Shown here piece after piece: positions 60,726-64,000 of a DNA stretch of 64,000 nt. Below the pieces are notes generated by a model. That model had not been told where the DNA came from. It ran no database searches and saw only the letters and a program-made list of their open reading frames with translations. Source of the DNA: AG1 sp035559775 (GTDB lineage Archaea; Thermoproteota; Thermoprotei_A; Sulfolobales; AG1); contig DATMAU010000043.1 of the NCBI GenBank assembly GCA_035559775.1, forward strand, positions 28,858-92,857. Direction: 5' to 3'. Numbering within the stretch: the stretch's first letter is position 1; every line of letters starts with the position of its first letter. The translations under genes were made by a program, and so were the position numbers.

Positions 60726-60813
60726 AACCCTCCCCCCTCTAGAATCATCTTGGCTTTGAGAAATAATATCCCTTTACTCGGTAATACGGGAGTTCAGGCT
60801 TCTCCAGATCTGG

Positions 60814-61326
60814 TTAGCATTTAAGCCTATATAGCTTGATACACTTGCTAAAGCTCTCATCAGCCTTCCTAAGAGTATCTATCACGATTGGAAGCACTTT
60901 TTTAATAACATGCGATTGTCTTCCTGCCTCTCTATAATCGTTATATGGGATCTCTATCGAGTGCCCCCTCAGCAGGATCCTCACGTAGCTTGATCCGAGC
61001 ACTAAGCCTCCCTCCTCCCTCAATATCCCTAGCTCTCCATTCTTAAAGGATATAGCTATATCGCTCCCAACCTTCGAGATCGAGGTAACATTATCGGTGT
61101 TAACAATGCTCCATCTACCATCACATATATATCCAAAGCCCTTAACTCCCCTGGAGCTTGAGAGACAAAGCCCTTTCTCAATAACCTTCTCGCTATAGCT
61201 TATCACCTCCTTAATCGACCCTATAACCGATAATTCCGAAGCCTTTGCCGAAGAACCCGCCTTCTCGATACCATCTTCGAGATTTTTCAAAGATAGTTTT
61301 AAGAAGCCTAGCAGGTCTTGAGGCAT
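60814..61326 (-). CDS. Hypothetical protein next to metallophosphoesterase
   Basis: 170 residues from the ATG at 61326 (GTG 61338 is in frame four codons earlier). Helical N-terminal half (LLGFLKLSLKNLEDGIEKA), then a beta-rich middle (GYICDGRWSIVNTDNVTSISKVG) and a helical Cys-containing end. No family recognised. GCTTAAATCC at about 61365-61374 is the probable TATA. It precedes the metallophosphoesterase on the same strand by about 90 bases. Confidence 0.55.
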   Translation of the reverse strand: MPQDLLGFLKLSLKNLEDGIEKAGSSAKASELSVIGSIKEVISYSEKVIEKGLCLSSSRGVKGFGYICDGRWSIVNTDNVTSISKVGSDIAISFKNGELGILREEGGLVLGSSYVRILLRGHSIEIPYNDYREAGRQSHVIKKVLPIVIDTLRKADESFSKCIKLYRLKC

Positions 61327-61457
61327 CCTTATACACACCTTTCACCATATCTAAACACTGAGAGGATTTAAGCTCGCTGCTGTAGGGATACTACTACAAC
61401 TAATTAGCCCATGGATCATTAGACTTGGTCTAGGGTTTGCGAATGGCAGGATCTTTT

Positions 61458-61507
61458 TCAGACCTGCGCGGGCTCCGCATCGCTACGGCCCTTTCGAGCC
61501 TCATCAT
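61458..61507 (-). ncRNA. Candidate C/D-box guide RNA (sRNA 3)
   Basis: On the minus strand box C ATGATGA (61501-61507) and box D CTGA (61458-61461) are perfect and 50 nt end to end, as in sRNA 1 and 2 (49 nt). The inner D'/C' boxes are degenerate (CCGT, GCGATGC). The segment is G+C-rich inside A+T-rich DNA. A TATA-like GCGATATATAGC at 61529-61540 is centred about 27 bases before box C. Confidence 0.5.
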
Positions 61508-61613
61508 CAATCTAGATACTCTTCGGAGCTATATATCGCCCTAACCAAACCTGGTACATATGTAAACATACGATATATAATAATACCTCTGAAGGACTAC
61601 TAATACAGGGATT

Positions 61614-62627
61614 ATGAGCGTCTCTCACGAGGAGGAGAGAAGGATCCAGGAGATCAGGGGCTCGTATGTTCTATACCTACCTAAGGAGTGGTGTAAAGCC
61701 CACGGGATTGAGAAGGGCTCGAGGGTTCTGATCAGGAGGGTTGGGTCTAAGCTTATAATAGAGCCCTCCGATGCTCCACGACTCAAAACATACTCAGATA
61801 TAGATATGGATAGCTATGACCCGATCTCGCTAAAGCATCTGTTAATAGCCCTCTATGTGTCAGGAGCCGAGCAGATAAAGCTCACGTCAAAGAAACCTCT
61901 TTCTCGAGATACAAAGAGACAGATCATGTCTATCTTGAAGCTCATGCCGGGCTTCAGTATATTCGATGAGGGTAAGAATTTCACGGTATTGAGAGAAGTG
62001 AGGAGAGGCTCTGGTCTCGAGACTATTGTGAGGAGGGTGATAAACAACGCTAGATCCCTCTTCGAGTTGACTATATCCTCATACTCAGAGCAGAACGGCT
62101 TTGCCGAAGAGCTAGAGGATCTCGATAACGAGATCGATGCGATTAGAAGAGAAGCCGAGAGGATCTTTAATATCATGCTCAGCAACCCAGAGATCGATAG
62201 AGATCCTAAGTATTTACAGAGATCATATGTCATGGTTCAAGTGGTGAGACTCATAGAGAGGATTTCAGACCACCTGGTAGCTATAGCTAGACTTGGAAAC
62301 AGTGTTGGTGATGGTGATAGAGTTAAAATATATCTCGTACTAAGGGACATGTATAAATACTACGTGCTATTGGATGAGATACTCAGGACAGGTATCCAGG
62401 ATTCCGATAGAAGACAGAATGGCAAGGTAGATAGGCTCGAGACACTTATGCCCTCCCTCGTAGATCTCATAGAGAGTAAAGAGAAGATCCACGAGAAGAT
62501 CTCTGGCTTAGGGCTTACCAGGGATATATCGGCCTACCATATAACGAGAATTTATGACTATATAACCGATATAGCCGAGTATCTGCTCGATATGGTGGCT
62601 ATGTCTTCTTTCGTTAATTACATGTAG
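61614..62627 (+). CDS. PhoU-domain regulator with N-terminal AbrB/SpoVT-like domain
   Basis: 337 residues. N-terminus ERRIQEIRGSYVLYLPKEWCKAHGIEKGSRVLIRRVGSKLIIEP is a swapped-hairpin AbrB-type DNA-binding domain. The rest is a helical PhoU bundle in two repeats (about 130-230 and 240-335: EELEDLDNEIDAIRREAERIF, RLIERISDHLVAIARL, ITRIYDYITDIAEYLLDM). This crenarchaeal combination is annotated as a phosphate-uptake regulator, sensing or repressing phosphate transport. A TATA-like ACGATATATAAT is at 61570-61581. Confidence 0.85.
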   Translation: MSVSHEEERRIQEIRGSYVLYLPKEWCKAHGIEKGSRVLIRRVGSKLIIEPSDAPRLKTYSDIDMDSYDPISLKHLLIALYVSGAEQIKLTSKKPLSRDTKRQIMSILKLMPGFSIFDEGKNFTVLREVRRGSGLETIVRRVINNARSLFELTISSYSEQNGFAEELEDLDNEIDAIRREAERIFNIMLSNPEIDRDPKYLQRSYVMVQVVRLIERISDHLVAIARLGNSVGDGDRVKIYLVLRDMYKYYVLLDEILRTGIQDSDRRQNGKVDRLETLMPSLVDLIESKEKIHEKISGLGLTRDISAYHITRIYDYITDIAEYLLDMVAMSSFVNYM

Positions 62628-62662
62628 ATATAGAGATATTGACAGTGATCCTATTACTCTGA

Positions 62663-63994
62663 TTACCAGTGAGTACTTAGAGAGATCTCTCTATCCTTTG
62701 CAACCACTATGTAGAGGCTTAGCAGTAGAAACAACATCGAGATCAGCAGTGGTATTGTGATCAAGCTGGCTATCGATATAGGCCCCACAGATCTTATCTC
62801 GAACCACGGATACTGGATAACATCGCCCAACATGCATGTAGCACCACACACCACACTTCTCGTTATTGCAGAGCCATACCCATGGATCATCACACCATTG
62901 TCATCATAACTAGCTCTAGCCGATATCGAGAACGGGACAGGAACATTAAGTATGGTTACCGTTAGGCTTTTCCTAATATCCTCCGTGGAACCTCTACTCT
63001 CAGTGTTTATCAATATATTCGATGCCAGTAGCCTGTTAATAAGTATTCTCGAGGTATCATCAACAATAGGGCTCATGCTAAAATCAGAAGACCCTCTAGT
63101 TACCAAGAGAGTCGCCATAGACGAGCTATAGGGAGGCTCGTTAGGGCTGCTACCTATATTAACGTTAACATTATAGACCAGCTGGGATCTATCTATAGAG
63201 GTGCCTGAATAGTATGAATATATACTAATGCCTATGAGGGAGAGGATCGCTATGATCATTACGATCTTTGCACCCCTACCCAAACCCTCACCCATTTCAG
63301 AGAAAACACTGAGTGTGTAGAAGAACGGTTGCTTCAACCTTGCCACGACATCTCTTCCCAATAACCACGAGAGAGCAACCCCTGCAATGAAGCCGCCGGC
63401 ATGTGCAAAGAAAGCAACACCACCGAGCCTTAGATAGCCATATGTAACTTGTACTATGAACCAGAAGAGGAGGAATGTAGAAGCCCTGAAGGTTCCACAC
63501 AGAGGAAATGGCAAGAAGAGGCATAGAGCAAGAGGTGTTGCTGGGTATAGCATTAGATATGCTCCGAGGACACCGCTTATAGCTCCAGAAGCACCGACAG
63601 CAGGGATTGAGAGAGCCGATGCCCCCTGAAAGCCCACCGACACTGTGTGGAGAAAGGATGCCAAGACCCCTGATACTATATATAGTGTCAAGAACCTTGA
63701 AACTCCAAGGACACTCTCAACACCCTTACCAAATATATATAGGAAATACATATTGAAGAATATGTGCAGAGGATCTGCGTGAAGAAACATTGAGGTAAAG
63801 ATCCTCATGATCCCTTGATCTGTCAGGAAATATGCTGGAATATAGCCATAGCTCCACAGAACATCGCTATTTATAGAAACAAAGGAGTTCTTGTACGTGG
63901 TGAGGATATATATAATCACATTTAGCACTATAATGGATATAGTGGCAATGGGTCTTCTAAACCCAGCTGAAGCAGCATCCATAGGTATACCCAT
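62663..63994 (-). CDS. Rhomboid-family intramembrane serine protease
   Basis: 443 residues. Six-helix rhomboid core at about 15-215: catalytic Ser136 in GASGAISGVLGAY, His198 in FFAHAGGFIAG, and FTSMFLHADPLHIFFNMYFLYIFG with the His/Asn pattern of loop 1 and helix 2. After the core comes an extra C-terminal part with a transmembrane helix (IVMIIAILSLIGISIYSYY), an outside domain and a last helix near 420-435, not found in minimal rhomboids. The start at 63994 is close to the window edge, so upstream coding cannot be excluded. Confidence 0.85.
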   Translation of the reverse strand: MGIPMDAASAGFRRPIATISIIVLNVIIYILTTYKNSFVSINSDVLWSYGYIPAYFLTDQGIMRIFTSMFLHADPLHIFFNMYFLYIFGKGVESVLGVSRFLTLYIVSGVLASFLHTVSVGFQGASALSIPAVGASGAISGVLGAYLMLYPATPLALCLFLPFPLCGTFRASTFLLFWFIVQVTYGYLRLGGVAFFAHAGGFIAGVALSWLLGRDVVARLKQPFFYTLSVFSEMGEGLGRGAKIVMIIAILSLIGISIYSYYSGTSIDRSQLVYNVNVNIGSSPNEPPYSSSMATLLVTRGSSDFSMSPIVDDTSRILINRLLASNILINTESRGSTEDIRKSLTVTILNVPVPFSISARASYDDNGVMIHGYGSAITRSVVCGATCMLGDVIQYPWFEIRSVGPISIASLITIPLLISMLFLLLSLYIVVAKDREISLSTHW

Positions 63995-64000
63995 TGCATG

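Overview
The window reads as a dense chromosome segment of a hyperthermophilic crenarchaeon (Thermoproteota). Evidence: a TFE-alpha factor, an archaeal RNA polymerase subunit of the Rpo13 type, NMD3, a Pus10-like protein, archaeal two-subunit glycine dehydrogenase, bifunctional phosphoglucose/phosphomannose isomerase, two Lhr-type helicases, a tRNA-Tyr with a C1:G72 pair and a 14-nt intron, TATA boxes about 26 nt before many starts (often leaderless), frequent GTG/TTG starts, and Arg/Ile codons dominated by AGA/AGG/ATA. Rpo13 points towards the Sulfolobales/Desulfurococcales side, but I cannot name a genus. The tetranucleotide GATC is strikingly frequent throughout.

Layout. 1-10.6 kb: the 3' part of treY, a HinfI/CcrM-like adenine methyltransferase, a HemL-like aminotransferase paired with a diaminopentanoate-dehydrogenase-like protein, a METTL5-like RNA methyltransferase behind a membrane dipeptidase, MoaB, an S9 acylpeptidase, and TFE-alpha overlapping a cytosine-C5 methyltransferase. 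11-25 kb: a class III aminotransferase, TusA-DsrE, ROK hexokinase, guaA-guaB, pyrG, an ABC-2 exporter operon, a lone ECF-type ATPase, an MTHFS-like protein and PGI/PMI. 25.2-27.8 kb is the accessory patch: degenerate insertion-element 3' ends flank a ~498-codon membrane-anchored protein frame interrupted by one TGA. 27.8-44.9 kb: an HDAC-like amidohydrolase divergent from an aKMT-like methyltransferase, a nucleotide-sugar dehydrogenase lacking its usual catalytic Cys, an M28 peptidase, a Pus10-like protein, HAD, SpeD-like, Upp, CoaBC, peroxiredoxin, one Lhr helicase and LeuRS. 45-64 kb: another element relic, tRNA-Tyr, NMD3, a penicillin-acylase-family protein, a further relic, gcvPA-gcvPB, tRNA-Asn, HtpX, a second Lhr helicase, Rpo13, family-4 UDG, a metallophosphoesterase with a non-canonical start, a PhoU-AbrB regulator and a rhomboid protease.

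Most material is housekeeping: nucleotide synthesis (GuaA, GuaB, PyrG, Upp), sugar metabolism (TreY, ROK kinase, PGI/PMI, UDP-sugar dehydrogenase), cofactors (MoaB, CoaBC, MTHFS-like), translation (LeuRS, NMD3, Pus10-like, METTL5-like, tRNAs) and transcription (TFE, Rpo13). The least explained parts lie between genes: three candidate C/D-box guide RNA genes with suitably placed TATA boxes, at least five copies of a decayed tnpB-like 3' end without any intact transposase, and several long inverted repeats. No CRISPR array, rRNA gene or intact insertion sequence was seen.
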